In this document: positions 25,138 to 35,270 of the stretch, one piece after another
Layout: each line of letters opens with the position of its first letter
How positions within the stretch are numbered: the stretch's first letter is position 1
Assembly: GCF_028649475.1 (NCBI RefSeq)
Contig: NZ_JAQSIP010000002.1
Location: 496,001 to 560,000, forward strand
Reading direction: 5' to 3'
Length of the DNA: 64,000 nt
Source: Curvibacter cyanobacteriorum
GTDB lineage: Bacteria; Pseudomonadota; Gammaproteobacteria; Burkholderiales; Burkholderiaceae_C
Notes under the pieces: generated by a model
The model's database searches: none
The model's input: the letters and a program-made list of their open reading frames with translations, nothing else
What the model was told of the DNA's origin: nothing
Translations under genes and position numbers: made by a program

Positions 25138-25566
25138 TCATTTGCGGCAGCGCAGTTGGCGCAGGGCAGCCTCGCGGACCAGGTAATCGGCTGGCAGGGT
25201 CCATTTCTCAGGGTGGGCTCGGACGTGGTCGACCACCAGGTCATAAATCTGCGCCGATTCAAACTGGTTGGGCAGGCACAAGATGTCGCGGCCCGCGAGG
25301 GTGGCGTCCCAGACCCCCATCACATACCCCATGAACATCTGCACGTCGCGCCCGTCCTTGCTGCTTTGCAGGCCCTGACGGCGGCGCTCGAACGCCTCCC
25401 CCCAGCGGTTGAGTTCGTTGCCGTCAATGAACTGGGCCTGCGCTGTTGGGCTGCCCAGGCTGGCGGCCAGACAGCCTGCCATCAGCCAGCGCACCCAGCC
25501 CGCGGGACGGCCCGGTGAGGCTGGCAGGCGGGGGGCGACGGTGACACAAGGCGGGTGGGCAACCAT
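25138..25566 (-). CDS. Rap1a/Tai family protein (exported)
   Basis: A 142-residue exported protein: basic leader, hydrophobic core WLMAGCLAASLGSPTAQA, then QFIDGNELNRWGEAF. The mature part has the Rap1a/Tai family features GYVMGVWDA, ILCLPNQFESAQIYDLVVDHV, AHPEKW and a Cys close to the end (LRCRK). Founding members are immunity proteins to type VI effectors in Serratia, but many family members in Burkholderiales stand alone with no effector. In this copy the first conserved Cys, normally after the DGNxL segment, is replaced (NRWGEA). No effector or type VI gene adjoins, so an immunity role is not supported by context. The start could also be the ATG at 25482. Confidence 0.72.
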   Translation of the reverse strand: MVAHPPCVTVAPRLPASPGRPAGWVRWLMAGCLAASLGSPTAQAQFIDGNELNRWGEAFERRRQGLQSSKDGRDVQMFMGYVMGVWDATLAGRDILCLPNQFESAQIYDLVVDHVRAHPEKWTLPADYLVREAALRQLRCRK

Positions 25567-25721
25567 GGGCGGGCAATTCGGCAGGTGTTGAGCGGGGGAC
25601 GCTCAGAATGCTTCGCATTTTCTGGCCTTTTTGATGGCGCTCAAGCGCTGCGCCCCAAAAACACCCTCAAACCGGGCCTGGGACCTCCGGGACTGTGGTT
25701 TGAAGTGGACTGTCCACAAGC

Positions 25722-25744
25722 AAAAGCCCGCCAGGGGCGGGCTT
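25722..25744 (-). terminator. Terminator downstream of a short minus-strand unit
   Basis: GCCCGCC (25726-25732) and GGCGGGC (25736-25742), with flanking A:T pairs, form a tight hairpin; on the minus strand it is followed by UUUUGCUU. It sits about 70 bases past the 27-codon frame at 25813-25896. Confidence 0.7.
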
Positions 25745-25812
25745 GAAGGAGGAGGGGGATGACGTGCCGCTGGCCCCATGCGCGGGCTGCGCGGCGTGGC
25801 CGAACGTCGGCT

Positions 25813-25896
25813 TCAGGCGCGGTGCGGGGCTCGCTTGCGATCGCGCTCGTCGTGAGGCCAGGCGTTCAGAGGGGCGGGTTTGAGAGGCTGTGTCAT
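25813..25896 (-). CDS. Candidate 27-residue small protein
   Basis: The frame begins at an ATG with a good GGAG site eight bases upstream and encodes a hydrophilic, Pro-rich peptide opening MTQPLKPAPLNAWPHDERD and ending RAPHRA. A clean terminator 70 bases downstream makes a short transcription unit. No family is recognised and no membrane segment or Cys is present. The ribosome site and terminator are the only support. Confidence 0.42.
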   Translation of the reverse strand: MTQPLKPAPLNAWPHDERDRKRAPHRA

Positions 25897-26198
25897 GGGA
25901 AATCTCCAGGGATGCACCCACAACGAGGCGCTGCTCCAAATGGATGACAGCGTGGCCAAAATATTTTTCAACACCGGTTGCAGCGCCCGAGGTGGCGGCG
26001 GCGGCGCACCACCGCGGGAGAACAAGGGGGCCCTGGCTCGGCTGGTCGAGGACCCGGCTGGGGCGATGAGCGCGGTCCGGCCAGAAAATGAGCGCAGCAC
26101 CGAACGGGGAGCAAGCCTCACGAAAGTAAAATCTGTCCTAATCCGGCTGGCTACTGGCCTGATCCTTTCGATAAACCTTAACCAAAATCAGATTCAAC
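25897..26198. other. Region between the short minus-strand unit and ppa
   Basis: It must contain divergent promoters. AT-rich DNA at 26160-26198 (TTTCGATAAACCTTAACC) immediately precedes ppa, and GCGGCGGCGGC-type simple sequence lies near 25995. No clear gene. Confidence 0.4.
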
Positions 26199-26732
26199 AT
26201 GGCTCTCGACAAAGTCACTGCTGGCAAGAATGCCCCCGACGCCTTCAATGTGGTCATCGAAATCCCGATGAACGCCGACCCGATCAAGTACGAGGTGGAC
26301 AAGGAATCCGGTGCCATTTTTGTGGACCGTTTCATGGGCACGGCCATGCACTACCCGACCAATTACGGTTATGTGCCGCAAACCATCAGTGGCGACGGTG
26401 ACCCGGTCGACGTGCTGGTGATCACCCCCTTCCCGCTGATTCCGGGTGTGGTGGTGACCTGCCGCCCCATCGGCATCCTGAAGATGGAAGACGAAGGCGG
26501 CGTGGACGGCAAGGTGCTGGCCGTCCCCACCGACAAGATCCTGCCGATCTACACCCACTGGCAAAAGCCCGAAGACATCAACCCCCTGCGCCTGAAGCAG
26601 ATCGCTCACTTCTTTGAGCACTACAAGGACCTGGAACCCGGCAAGTGGGTCAAGGTGCTGGGCTGGGAAGGCGTTGACGCCGCCAAGCAAGAAATCCTGG
26701 ACGGCATCGCCAACTACCAAAAGGCGGCCTGA
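26199..26732 (+). CDS. ppa: Inorganic pyrophosphatase
   Basis: A 177-residue family I (soluble) pyrophosphatase, standard bacterial size. It hydrolyses pyrophosphate from biosynthetic reactions in the cytoplasm using Mg2+. Key sites seen: [19 protein letters not shown] (substrate Lys/Arg/Glu), the [13 protein letters not shown] strand, the signature DGDPVDVLV with three metal-binding Asp residues, and the C-terminal [16 protein letters not shown]. Single-gene unit with a strong terminator 55 bases after the stop. Confidence 0.97.
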   Translation: MALDKVTAGKNAPDAFNVVIEIPMNADPIKYEVDKESGAIFVDRFMGTAMHYPTNYGYVPQTISGDGDPVDVLVITPFPLIPGVVVTCRPIGILKMEDEGGVDGKVLAVPTDKILPIYTHWQKPEDINPLRLKQIAHFFEHYKDLEPGKWVKVLGWEGVDAAKQEILDGIANYQKAA

Positions 26733-26786
26733 CCGGCTTGGCCCGGCTGATTCGCCTTGGCGGCGGCATCGACCGGACCTGAGCAA

Positions 26787-26823
26787 AGCCCCTCGCCAGA
26801 CAGGCGTGGGGCTTTTTTTTTTT
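26787..26823 (+). terminator. Terminator of ppa
   Basis: AGCCCC plus CGCC pairs with GGCG plus GGGGCT, closing a small loop, followed by a run of eleven T residues (26813-26823). Confidence 0.92.
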
Positions 26824-27075
26824 GCCTGGCGATCAGGCGTTGGGGGACGCCAAGTCACGATCTGATGCAGGGCGTTTTTGAAAATGCATCAATTCGATCC
26901 GGATGGGTGAAATTGTTCGCGTTTTTCGCGATTCCGCTGGCGGATTGAGTGACAATTTGATCGATTGTCAGCCCGGCTGGCAAATGCGGGTCAGGCAAGT
27001 AGGGGTGCGCAGACACCTTGGGGGGCATGACTGACGTGGTTCTCATCCATTGATTCATGACCTGTGAGGGTTGAT
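26824..27075 (+). promoter_or_regulatory. Upstream region of the second chemoreceptor with an inverted repeat
   Basis: AT-richer than its surroundings. TGACAAT (26950-26956) and ATTGTCA (26964-26970) are a perfect inverted repeat with a 7-bp spacer, a possible regulator site. A sigma-28 type promoter was looked for and not found. Confidence 0.45.
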
Positions 27076-28863
27076 ATGTCTTTCCGTGATTTGCGCATTG
27101 GTTACAAGCTGGGCTCGGCCTTCTTGCTTTTGGTGCTGTCAACCTTGCTGCTGGGGGGCGTGGCGCTGACCCAGTTGTCGCGGATCAACGCCAACACCCA
27201 GGACATTGCGAGCAACTGGCTCCCCTGCGTGAAGATCCTGGGCGAGATGCGCGTCTCGCTGAACCGGCTGCGTCGGGCCGAGGGCCGCATGGCGTCGGCG
27301 AGCTCGCCGCATGACCTGGAGCTCCAAACCAAGGCAGCAGCGGACATGAAGGCGTTGTTCCTGAAGCAGGAAGGCACCTACGCCCCCTTGGTGACCCCCG
27401 GTCGTGAGACCGAACTCTTCAACCAGTACAAGGCCCAGCGCGACGCTTTTTTTGCCAGCCAGGTGCGTCTGCTGAACTTCGCCAACTCGGGCAACATGGC
27501 TGCCACCCTCCAGTACTACGAAGGGGAGTCTGAGGCCACCTTCCTGGCCGTGGTGGACGCCATTGAAAAGCTGGCTCAGCTCAATGAACAGGGGGCGGAA
27601 GCTGCCAGCGTCAACGCCCAGTCGGCCTTCACGGGGTCGCGCCTGTTGCTGATCGGCGTGCTGGTCTTCATTGTGGTCAGTGCCTCGGCACTGGGTTGGA
27701 TCATCACCCGGATGATCAAGGCCCCGCTGGCCGAAGCCGTTCGGTTGGCGCGTGACATCGCGGCGGGCAACCTGTCCCAGCCGGTCAATGCACACAGCCG
27801 CGACGAGGTGGGTGAACTGCTGCAATCGCTCGAGGACATGCGCCTCAGTCTGGCCCAGGTGGTGGCCGGGGTGCGGCAGAACGCCGACGGGGTGGCCACC
27901 GCCAGCGCCGAAATCGCCCAGGGCAACAACGACCTGTCGGCGCGCACCGAGCAGCAGGCCTCGGCCCTCGAAGAAACCGCCGCCTCGATGGAGGAGCTGG
28001 GTTCCACCGTGCGCCAGAACGCCGACAACGCGCGCGCGGCCAACCAGCTGGCGCTCAACGCGTCCAATGTGGCGGCCCAGGGCGGCGAGGTGGTGGCCGA
28101 GGTGGTCAGCACCATGAAGGGCATCAACGAGAGCTCGCGCAAGATCGCCGACATCATCGGCGTCATCGACGGCATCGCCTTCCAGACCAACATCCTGGCC
28201 TTGAATGCCGCGGTGGAAGCGGCCCGCGCCGGCGAACAAGGCCGTGGCTTTGCCGTGGTGGCCAGCGAGGTGCGCAGCCTGGCCGGGCGCAGCGCCGAGG
28301 CCGCACGCGAGATCAAGAGCCTGATCGGCGCCAGCGTGGAGCGCGTCGAGGTCGGCACGGCCCTGGTCGACCGGGCCGGCAACACCATGACCGAGGTGGT
28401 CAGTGCGATCCGCCGTGTGACCGACATCATGGGCGAGATCAGCGCCGCCAGTGCCGAGCAAAGTGCAGGGGTTTCGCAGGTCAGCGAGGCGGTGACCCAA
28501 ATGGACCAGGCCACGCAACAGAACGCGGCCCTGGTCGAGCAGTCGGCCGCGGCCGCGGGGGCGTTGACCAACCAGGCCCAGGAACTGGTGCGTGCGGTGG
28601 CGGTGTTCCGATTGGCGTCGGAGGGCTTGCTCAAACCGGCGCTGCGCTCGGTCGCCGCACCGATGCCCAGCCCGGTGGCCGCTGCCGCACCGGCGCTGGC
28701 CAGCCGAGCCGCCCCGGCGGTGGGCCAGGCCAAGCGCCCCAGCGCCACTGCTACTGCCAGTTTGAGCGGTCCCTCGGCCTCAGCTCCGTCGCCCGCGCCG
28801 TCCCCCGGTGTGGCGGCGAGCAAGCCAGCGGCCACCTCGGAAAGCGCCTGGGAAAGCTTCTGA
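27076..28863 (+). CDS. Methyl-accepting chemotaxis protein with C-terminal AWESF pentapeptide
   Basis: A 595-residue Tar/Tsr-like receptor. ATG at 27076 follows GAGGG. It opens with [14 protein letters not shown]1 ([17 protein letters not shown]), a four-helix-type periplasmic domain of ~150 residues ([20 protein letters not shown] is typical of the 4HB domain), TM2 ([20 protein letters not shown]), HAMP and the signalling hairpin [20 protein letters not shown]. After the helical bundle an Ala/Pro/Ser-rich tether of ~70 residues ends in AWESF, which fits the xWExF pentapeptide that docks CheR/CheB adaptation enzymes in high-abundance receptors. Ligand unknown. Confidence 0.93.
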   Translation: MSFRDLRIGYKLGSAFLLLVLSTLLLGGVALTQLSRINANTQDIASNWLPCVKILGEMRVSLNRLRRAEGRMASASSPHDLELQTKAAADMKALFLKQEGTYAPLVTPGRETELFNQYKAQRDAFFASQVRLLNFANSGNMAATLQYYEGESEATFLAVVDAIEKLAQLNEQGAEAASVNAQSAFTGSRLLLIGVLVFIVVSASALGWIITRMIKAPLAEAVRLARDIAAGNLSQPVNAHSRDEVGELLQSLEDMRLSLAQVVAGVRQNADGVATASAEIAQGNNDLSARTEQQASALEETAASMEELGSTVRQNADNARAANQLALNASNVAAQGGEVVAEVVSTMKGINESSRKIADIIGVIDGIAFQTNILALNAAVEAARAGEQGRGFAVVASEVRSLAGRSAEAAREIKSLIGASVERVEVGTALVDRAGNTMTEVVSAIRRVTDIMGEISAASAEQSAGVSQVSEAVTQMDQATQQNAALVEQSAAAAGALTNQAQELVRAVAVFRLASEGLLKPALRSVAAPMPSPVAAAAPALASRAAPAVGQAKRPSATATASLSGPSASAPSPAPSPGVAASKPAATSESAWESF

Positions 28864-28919
28864 AGTCTCGGGCCGTCCTGGGGCGAGCCCTGAGGCGGTG
28901 AAGCCAGCGCGCGACGCGC

Positions 28920-30092
28920 TCAAGCCGCTTTGAAGGGGCTGTGTGCGCGCAGGTCCGCCAGGTAGTGCTGCACGCCTTCGCCCTCGCGCTCCAGAAACCG
29001 TTGCACCGCCTCGGCGAACGCCGGGTGCGCCAGCCAGTGGGCGCTGTGGGTGTTCACCGGCATCAGGGCGCGCGCCATCTTGTGTTCCCCCTGGGCGCCG
29101 CCTTCAAAGCGGTCAAAGCCATGGGCCATGCACCAGGCCAGCGGCTGGTAGTAGCAGGCCTCGAAGTGCAGGCAATCCACGCGCTCAAGCGCGCCCCAGT
29201 AGCGGCCATAGGCGGTGCGCTGGGTGGGCCCGTCAGGCGGTGTGAATTCTTGCAGGGCAATCAGGCTGCTGGCGATCGCCTGGCCTGCCCGCTCCGCCAC
29301 GAACAGCAGCCATGACTCGCTTTGCTGCTCGGCCTGCGCACGGAAGAACGCCCGGGTCAGGTAAGGCGGGTTGCCGTGTTCGAGGTAGGTGCGTTCATAG
29401 CAACGGTAGAAGAAATCCCAGTCTGCCTCGGTGATGTCGGCGCCCCGGGACCAGCGAAACTGCACACCGGCTTGTTCGACTTTGCGGCGCTCCTGCCGGA
29501 TTTTCTTGCGCTTCTCCTGGTTGAGGTGCATGAGAAAGTCGTCAAAGTCACGGTAGTGCTGGTTCTCCCAGTGGAACTGCACCGTGTGGCGCGCCATGAG
29601 CTTCAGCGCCTCGCAGGTCGCCAAGTCCTCCTGGCTGCCGAACAGCAGGTGCAAGGAGGACAGCTGCAACTGCTCGCAGTGCCGGAGCACGGCGTTGAGC
29701 AGGGCCTGGCGGGCGGGCGCATCCACGGCCAGCAGCCGCGTGCCGGGCACCGGGGTGAAGGGCACGGCCAGAACGGCCTTGGGGTAGTAGGGCACACCGT
29801 GCTGTTCGTAGGCCCGGGCCCAGGCCCAGTCGAACACGTATTCACCGTAGGAGTGGTTCTTGATGTAGAGCACGCAAGCGGCCTGCAGCACCTCGCCGCG
29901 CCACACGCTGATGAGTTGCGGCAACCAGCCCGTGGTGGGCTCGGCGCTGCCGCTGTCCTCGAGTGCGCGCAGGTAGGCGTGGCGCATGAACGGCGTGGGG
30001 TGCGCTTGGGCGGCCAGCAAACCGTCCCAGAGGGACTCCGGCAGTGCGGCCAGCGAGTCCTGTACCCGGATGAGATAATCGTCGCGGCTCAT
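28920..30092 (-). CDS. FemAB/GNAT-like N-acyltransferase (DUF482 family)
   Basis: A 390-residue cytoplasmic protein of the DUF482 family, whose fold is the GNAT-like fold of FemAB peptidyltransferases. Seen: HPTPFMRHAYLRALEDSG near the N terminus, KNHSYGEYVFDWAWARAYEQ, LPYYPK-like PYYPKAVLAVPFTPV, QEKRKKIRQERRKV (basic helix), then TYGRYWGA-like AYGRYWGALERVDCLHFEACYYQPLAWC and GGAQGEHKMARAL. The family is annotated as peptidogalycan biosynthesis or recognition, but the acceptor is not known. The ATG at 30092 lies 94 bases from nadE, which is divergent. It ends convergent with the chemoreceptor. Confidence 0.82.
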   Translation of the reverse strand: MSRDDYLIRVQDSLAALPESLWDGLLAAQAHPTPFMRHAYLRALEDSGSAEPTTGWLPQLISVWRGEVLQAACVLYIKNHSYGEYVFDWAWARAYEQHGVPYYPKAVLAVPFTPVPGTRLLAVDAPARQALLNAVLRHCEQLQLSSLHLLFGSQEDLATCEALKLMARHTVQFHWENQHYRDFDDFLMHLNQEKRKKIRQERRKVEQAGVQFRWSRGADITEADWDFFYRCYERTYLEHGNPPYLTRAFFRAQAEQQSESWLLFVAERAGQAIASSLIALQEFTPPDGPTQRTAYGRYWGALERVDCLHFEACYYQPLAWCMAHGFDRFEGGAQGEHKMARALMPVNTHSAHWLAHPAFAEAVQRFLEREGEGVQHYLADLRAHSPFKAA

Positions 30093-30185
30093 GCGCTGGA
30101 TCCTGCCAGCCAGAGGCCCCCGGGGACCCAGCCCCCGGCACGACCTTGGTGTTTTGACCCGGCTCTCACCGCAATTTCTGTTCTC

Positions 30186-32248
<2,063 letters not shown>

Positions 32249-32284
32249 GTGCAGTCCGGGCTGTGGCCCGGGGTGGCCCCCAGC

Positions 32285-32320
32285 ACGTGGCGCGCCTCCG
32301 TGGGCGGCCACGTTTTTTTT
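32285..32320 (+). terminator. Terminator of nadE-glnB
   Basis: ACGTGGC (32285-32291) pairs with GCCACGT (32307-32313) and is followed by eight T residues. Confidence 0.88.
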
Positions 32321-32377
32321 CGCCTGGCGCGGCGGCGAGCCCCCGGCTGCTAAAAGGGGCGGGGGCCTGGGGCCTGG

Positions 32378-32971
32378 TTACAGCTGGCTGCTCAGCAGCG
32401 GGCTTTGGTGGCTCAGGCCCGCGTTCTGGACCAACTGCGGCAGCAGGGTGTGGGCGTCGGGGCCGCTGTGGATGAGGGACATCTGCCAGTCGCTCATGAA
32501 GCCACTGGCGACACTGGTGTCGAGAAAATCAAGCAGCTGGGTGTAGTAGCCGTTGAGGTTCAGCAGGCCAATGGGCTTGTTGTGGTAGCCCAGTTGTCGC
32601 CAGGTCCAGACCTCAAACAGCTCCTCCAGGGTGCCAATGCCGCCCGGGATGGCCAGGAAAGCATCGGCCCGCTCGGCCATCATGGCTTTGCGCTGGTGCA
32701 TGTTGTCCACGATGTGGAGTTCGTCGCAGGCCTTGTTGGCGAATTCGCGCTCGACCAAGGCGGTCGGAATCACCCCGACCACCCGCCCGCCCGCGGCCTG
32801 CGTGGCCTGCGCCACCAGGCCCATGAGGCCGTTGTTGCCGCCCCCATAGACCAGTTGGCCACCATGCTGCCCGATCCAGTGCCCCACCGCTGTGGCGCAG
32901 GCGGCAAAGTCGGGGTCCACACCGGGGCGGGAGCCGCAGTAAACGGCCAGGGAGAAAGCGGGTCGCGTCAT
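32378..32971 (-). CDS. LOG family protein (TIGR00730), nucleotide 5'-monophosphate nucleosidase-like
   Basis: A 197-residue Rossmann-fold protein with the LOG family signature IPGGIGTLEELFEVWTW and an N-terminal SLAVYCGSRPG followed by LVYGGGNNGLMGLVA; the PGGxGTxxE motif holds the catalytic site that cleaves cytokinin riboside 5'-monophosphate or, in bacteria, AMP-like nucleotides to base and ribose 5-phosphate. Start is the ATG at 32971, which overlaps the dgkA stop (ATGA). It is the last gene of the minus-strand set that begins with the sigma factor. Confidence 0.92.
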   Translation of the reverse strand: MTRPAFSLAVYCGSRPGVDPDFAACATAVGHWIGQHGGQLVYGGGNNGLMGLVAQATQAAGGRVVGVIPTALVEREFANKACDELHIVDNMHQRKAMMAERADAFLAIPGGIGTLEELFEVWTWRQLGYHNKPIGLLNLNGYYTQLLDFLDTSVASGFMSDWQMSLIHSGPDAHTLLPQLVQNAGLSHQSPLLSSQL

Positions 32972-33384
32972 GGTGAAAATCGATTCCAGAGGGCACTGGC
33001 CCAGGTGAAGAGGGCCAGCAAAAGGCTGAGGAGGACGGCGGCACTGCCCAGGTCCTTGGCGCGCTTGGACAGGGCATGCCACTCGGGGCTGATGCGGTCA
33101 ATCGCCACCTCGATGCCGGTGTTGAGCAACTCGACCACCATCACCAGCAGCACCACACCCACCAGCAGGGCGCGCTCGACCCAGCTTTGGCCGAGCCACA
33201 GGGCCAGGGGCAGCAGCAGCACGGCGGCCAGGGCTTCCTGGCGGAAGGCGGGCTCGTGCCAACCGGTCTGGAGCCCAGCGAGCGAGTGTTGGAACGCGTG
33301 CCACAGGCGGCTCAGCCCGCGCCGCTTGGGCGGCAAAGCCCGACTGAGCGGCTCGGCTGGGGTGGGCGCTGGATCGGTGGCCAT
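32968..33384 (-). CDS. Diacylglycerol kinase, prokaryotic DgkA type
   Basis: A 138-residue membrane protein: a basic start, FQHSLAGLQTGWHEPAFRQEALAAVLLLPLALWLG (amphipathic helix then TM1), TM2 with VGVVLLVMVVELLNTGIEVAIDRIS, the active-site ELLNTxIE motif, and a third hydrophobic segment. It phosphorylates diacylglycerol to phosphatidate with ATP, recycling lipid from membrane-derived oligosaccharide or LPS decoration. It overlaps the LOG gene by 4 bp and follows the RDD gene by 51 bp. Confidence 0.93.
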   Translation of the reverse strand: MATDPAPTPAEPLSRALPPKRRGLSRLWHAFQHSLAGLQTGWHEPAFRQEALAAVLLLPLALWLGQSWVERALLVGVVLLVMVVELLNTGIEVAIDRISPEWHALSKRAKDLGSAAVLLSLLLALFTWASALWNRFSP

Positions 33385-33435
33385 GGGGCAGGGTGGCCGA
33401 AGGGCGCGGTGGCGTCGGGCTCGAAGGCGCTGCGG

Positions 33436-33972
33436 TCAGCGGCTGAGCGGTGTCGAGTGAATCAGGCGGGTGCCGGCCCAGGCGTCATGCCAGAACTGGC
33501 CTTCGGGGTGGAAGCGGCTCAAGAGCGCCCAAACCGCCACCCAGCCGGTGACGATGACCGCGATTTCGCCACCGCTGAGGTTGAACGGTGCCACCGCACC
33601 CAGTGGCGGGATCAACCAGAGCCAGCTCAGCACATAGCGGCCCAAGGCGCGTGCCTGGCTGATGGCCCGCCCCTGGCGGTCGACCACGCGGATGTTCCAG
33701 GTCTTCATGGCCAGGGTTTGGCCCTTGGCCCAAAACCAGGTGAAGTAGATGCCAAAAATCACGAACAGAAAGGCCTGCAGCGCATGCCGGTTGTCGAGGG
33801 CGTGGCGGGTTTGGCTCAGGGTGCTGAACAGGTAGCCCGAGATGAAGACCACCCCGAACATCAGCATGCCTTCGTACATCCAGCAAGCCATGCGCCGCTT
33901 CAGGGCAGGGGCCGGCAGGGGGGGCGCAGAAGGCGGGGTCGCGGGAGAGGAAGGGTTGCCTGTGGCGGCCAT
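33436..33972 (-). CDS. RDD family membrane protein
   Basis: A 178-residue membrane protein. After a Pro/Ala-rich start, residues 26-30 (KRRMA) begin the RDD-type domain with three hydrophobic segments: MYEGMLMFGVVFISGYLF, ALQAFLFVIFGIYFTWFW and YVLSWLWLIPPLGAVAPF. GQTLAMKTWNIRVVDRQG is the characteristic loop. RDD proteins are of unsure function; some have been linked to Na+(Li+)/H+ exchange. It lies 24 bases after the DUF3106 gene in an operon. Confidence 0.87.
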   Translation of the reverse strand: MAATGNPSSPATPPSAPPLPAPALKRRMACWMYEGMLMFGVVFISGYLFSTLSQTRHALDNRHALQAFLFVIFGIYFTWFWAKGQTLAMKTWNIRVVDRQGRAISQARALGRYVLSWLWLIPPLGAVAPFNLSGGEIAVIVTGWVAVWALLSRFHPEGQFWHDAWAGTRLIHSTPLSR

Positions 33973-33996
33973 CGGTCTGAGGTCAGAGAGCCCCGC

Positions 33997-34806
33997 TCAT
34001 TGGCTGCGGGAGGATGTGGTGGTGGTGCTCCGGCTGGTCACCTGCGATTGGGGCAGCAAGGTGTGCATGTCCACATGATGCGGCCCGGTCTGGATTTTGC
34101 CCGATTGGCGGCTGTCTGTTTTGGGCGGTGGCAGCTGGGTCAATTTTTGGGGTGCCACCGGTTTGACGGGCACAGCGGCACCCACGGGGTGCGGCATGGC
34201 CTGGCTGGCGAGTTTCTGCCGTTCTTCGTCACTGAGGGCCTGGTAGGCCTCCCATTGGGCTTTTTTGTTGTCGGGGGCCAATTGCTTGGTCTGACCGAAA
34301 TTCAGCCGCGCTTGGATGCGCTCTTGCACGGTCAAGGTGACCCATTCAGTCATGCGGCTGTGCAGCTTCTCTTTCTCATCGTCCGACAGGCTGCGGTAGT
34401 TGTGCGACAACGCAATCCATTTGCGCTTGTGGGCTTCACTGAGCTGATCCCACAGGTCTGACAGAGGCTCGAGGGCTTCCTGTTGGCGGCGGGTCAGCTC
34501 GTTCCACAGGGGCTTGCTGACCGTCGTGACAGGTTTCGGGGTGGCCACCTTGGCCGCCGGCTTGCTGGCCGTGGGGGTGACCGAAGGGGGCGTCGCCGTG
34601 GCGGGGGGGGGCAGGCTGGCGGTGGCGCCCAAGGGTGGGTGGCTCAGCTCGGCGGCTTGGTTGTCTTCCGTGCTGGCGGTGGCGCCGCCTTGTGCCAGTG
34701 CAACAGGCACGGCCGTGGCCCAAAACACCCAGGTGACCAAGCGGCTGGCAAGGCTCGGGCGATGGCTGGGGGTTGGAGTTGGGGTTGGCCGGGTGTCCAG
34801 GGGCAT
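33997..34806 (-). CDS. DUF3106 domain protein, exported
   Basis: A 269-residue protein with a signal-like segment (RLVTWVFWATAVPVALAQ) followed by a Thr/Pro-rich linker, then the DUF3106 core: LTRRQQEALEPLSDLWDQLSEAHKRKWIAL, RMTEWVTLTVQERIQARLNF and KAQWEAYQALSDEERQKL, repeated Trp/Leu helices likely facing the periplasm. The C terminus is Pro/Ser/Thr-rich low complexity. The start may instead be a TTG at 34821 that overlaps the DUF3619 stop; the ATG at 34806 is preferred. Function unknown; its place after sigma and DUF3619 genes suggests an envelope-stress link. Confidence 0.82.
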   Translation of the reverse strand: MPLDTRPTPTPTPSHRPSLASRLVTWVFWATAVPVALAQGGATASTEDNQAAELSHPPLGATASLPPPATATPPSVTPTASKPAAKVATPKPVTTVSKPLWNELTRRQQEALEPLSDLWDQLSEAHKRKWIALSHNYRSLSDDEKEKLHSRMTEWVTLTVQERIQARLNFGQTKQLAPDNKKAQWEAYQALSDEERQKLASQAMPHPVGAAVPVKPVAPQKLTQLPPPKTDSRQSGKIQTGPHHVDMHTLLPQSQVTSRSTTTTSSRSQ

Positions 34807-34817
34807 GAAGGGCAGTG

Positions 34818-35270
34818 TCAACGGGCTTCGGTGGCTTGGGTTTTCAGAAACTGAACAAAGCCAGGGTCTGAGTAGGCCTGCGGCGGCAGGTCGTCGGTCA
34901 GCAGTGCTGCATCCACTTCGGCAATTTCATTGACGCGATCATCGTCCAGGACGGCCTGGATGACAAACAAGCCGGCCACCAGGGCCAGCAAGGGGAGGGC
35001 CGAGGCCAGTCGACCCCAGAGGCTGAAATGGTCGCCCCCGCCAAATTGCAATGCGGCGGTGCCGCCACCTTGGTGTACCACGGCCGGCGCGGTGCGCACG
35101 GCAGCGACCACCTTGCGTTTGGCCAGCGCCTGCATGCGCGCCGCGCGCAGTCGCTCGGAGACCTCGTAGGGCAGGTCTTGTGTGCCAGCATCGAGGCGGG
35201 CCGCGATGCGGGCGCCCAGCACGTCTTCAGCAGTCATCATGGAAGGGGGGTGTTGCAGCGATGTCTTCAT
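34818..35270 (-). CDS. DUF3619 membrane protein, candidate anti-sigma partner
   Basis: A 150-residue protein: a soluble N-terminal half (EDVLGARIAARLDAGTQDLPYEVSERLRAARMQALAKRK), then Gly-rich sequence and one membrane segment LASALPLLALVAGLFVIQAVL, then a short acidic C terminus outside (EVDAALLTDDLPPQAYSD). Order (cytoplasmic head, one TM, short periplasmic tail) is that of an anti-sigma factor, although the family is only named DUF3619. It overlaps the sigma-factor stop by 4 bp and the DUF3106 start region by few bases, so the three are coupled. Confidence 0.85.
   Translation of the reverse strand: MKTSLQHPPSMMTAEDVLGARIAARLDAGTQDLPYEVSERLRAARMQALAKRKVVAAVRTAPAVVHQGGGTAALQFGGGDHFSLWGRLASALPLLALVAGLFVIQAVLDDDRVNEIAEVDAALLTDDLPPQAYSDPGFVQFLKTQATEAR

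Noticed and set aside
25667-25939. 90-codon minus-strand ORF around the small unit
   Set aside because: It runs over the terminator hairpin and has no start signal.
26824-27063. Sigma-28 promoter for the chemoreceptor
   Set aside because: No TCAAG/GCCGATAA-like pair seen at proper spacing.
29322-30185. 288-codon in-frame extension upstream of nadE
   Set aside because: Antisense to the FemAB-like gene; the homology of NadE starts at 30186.
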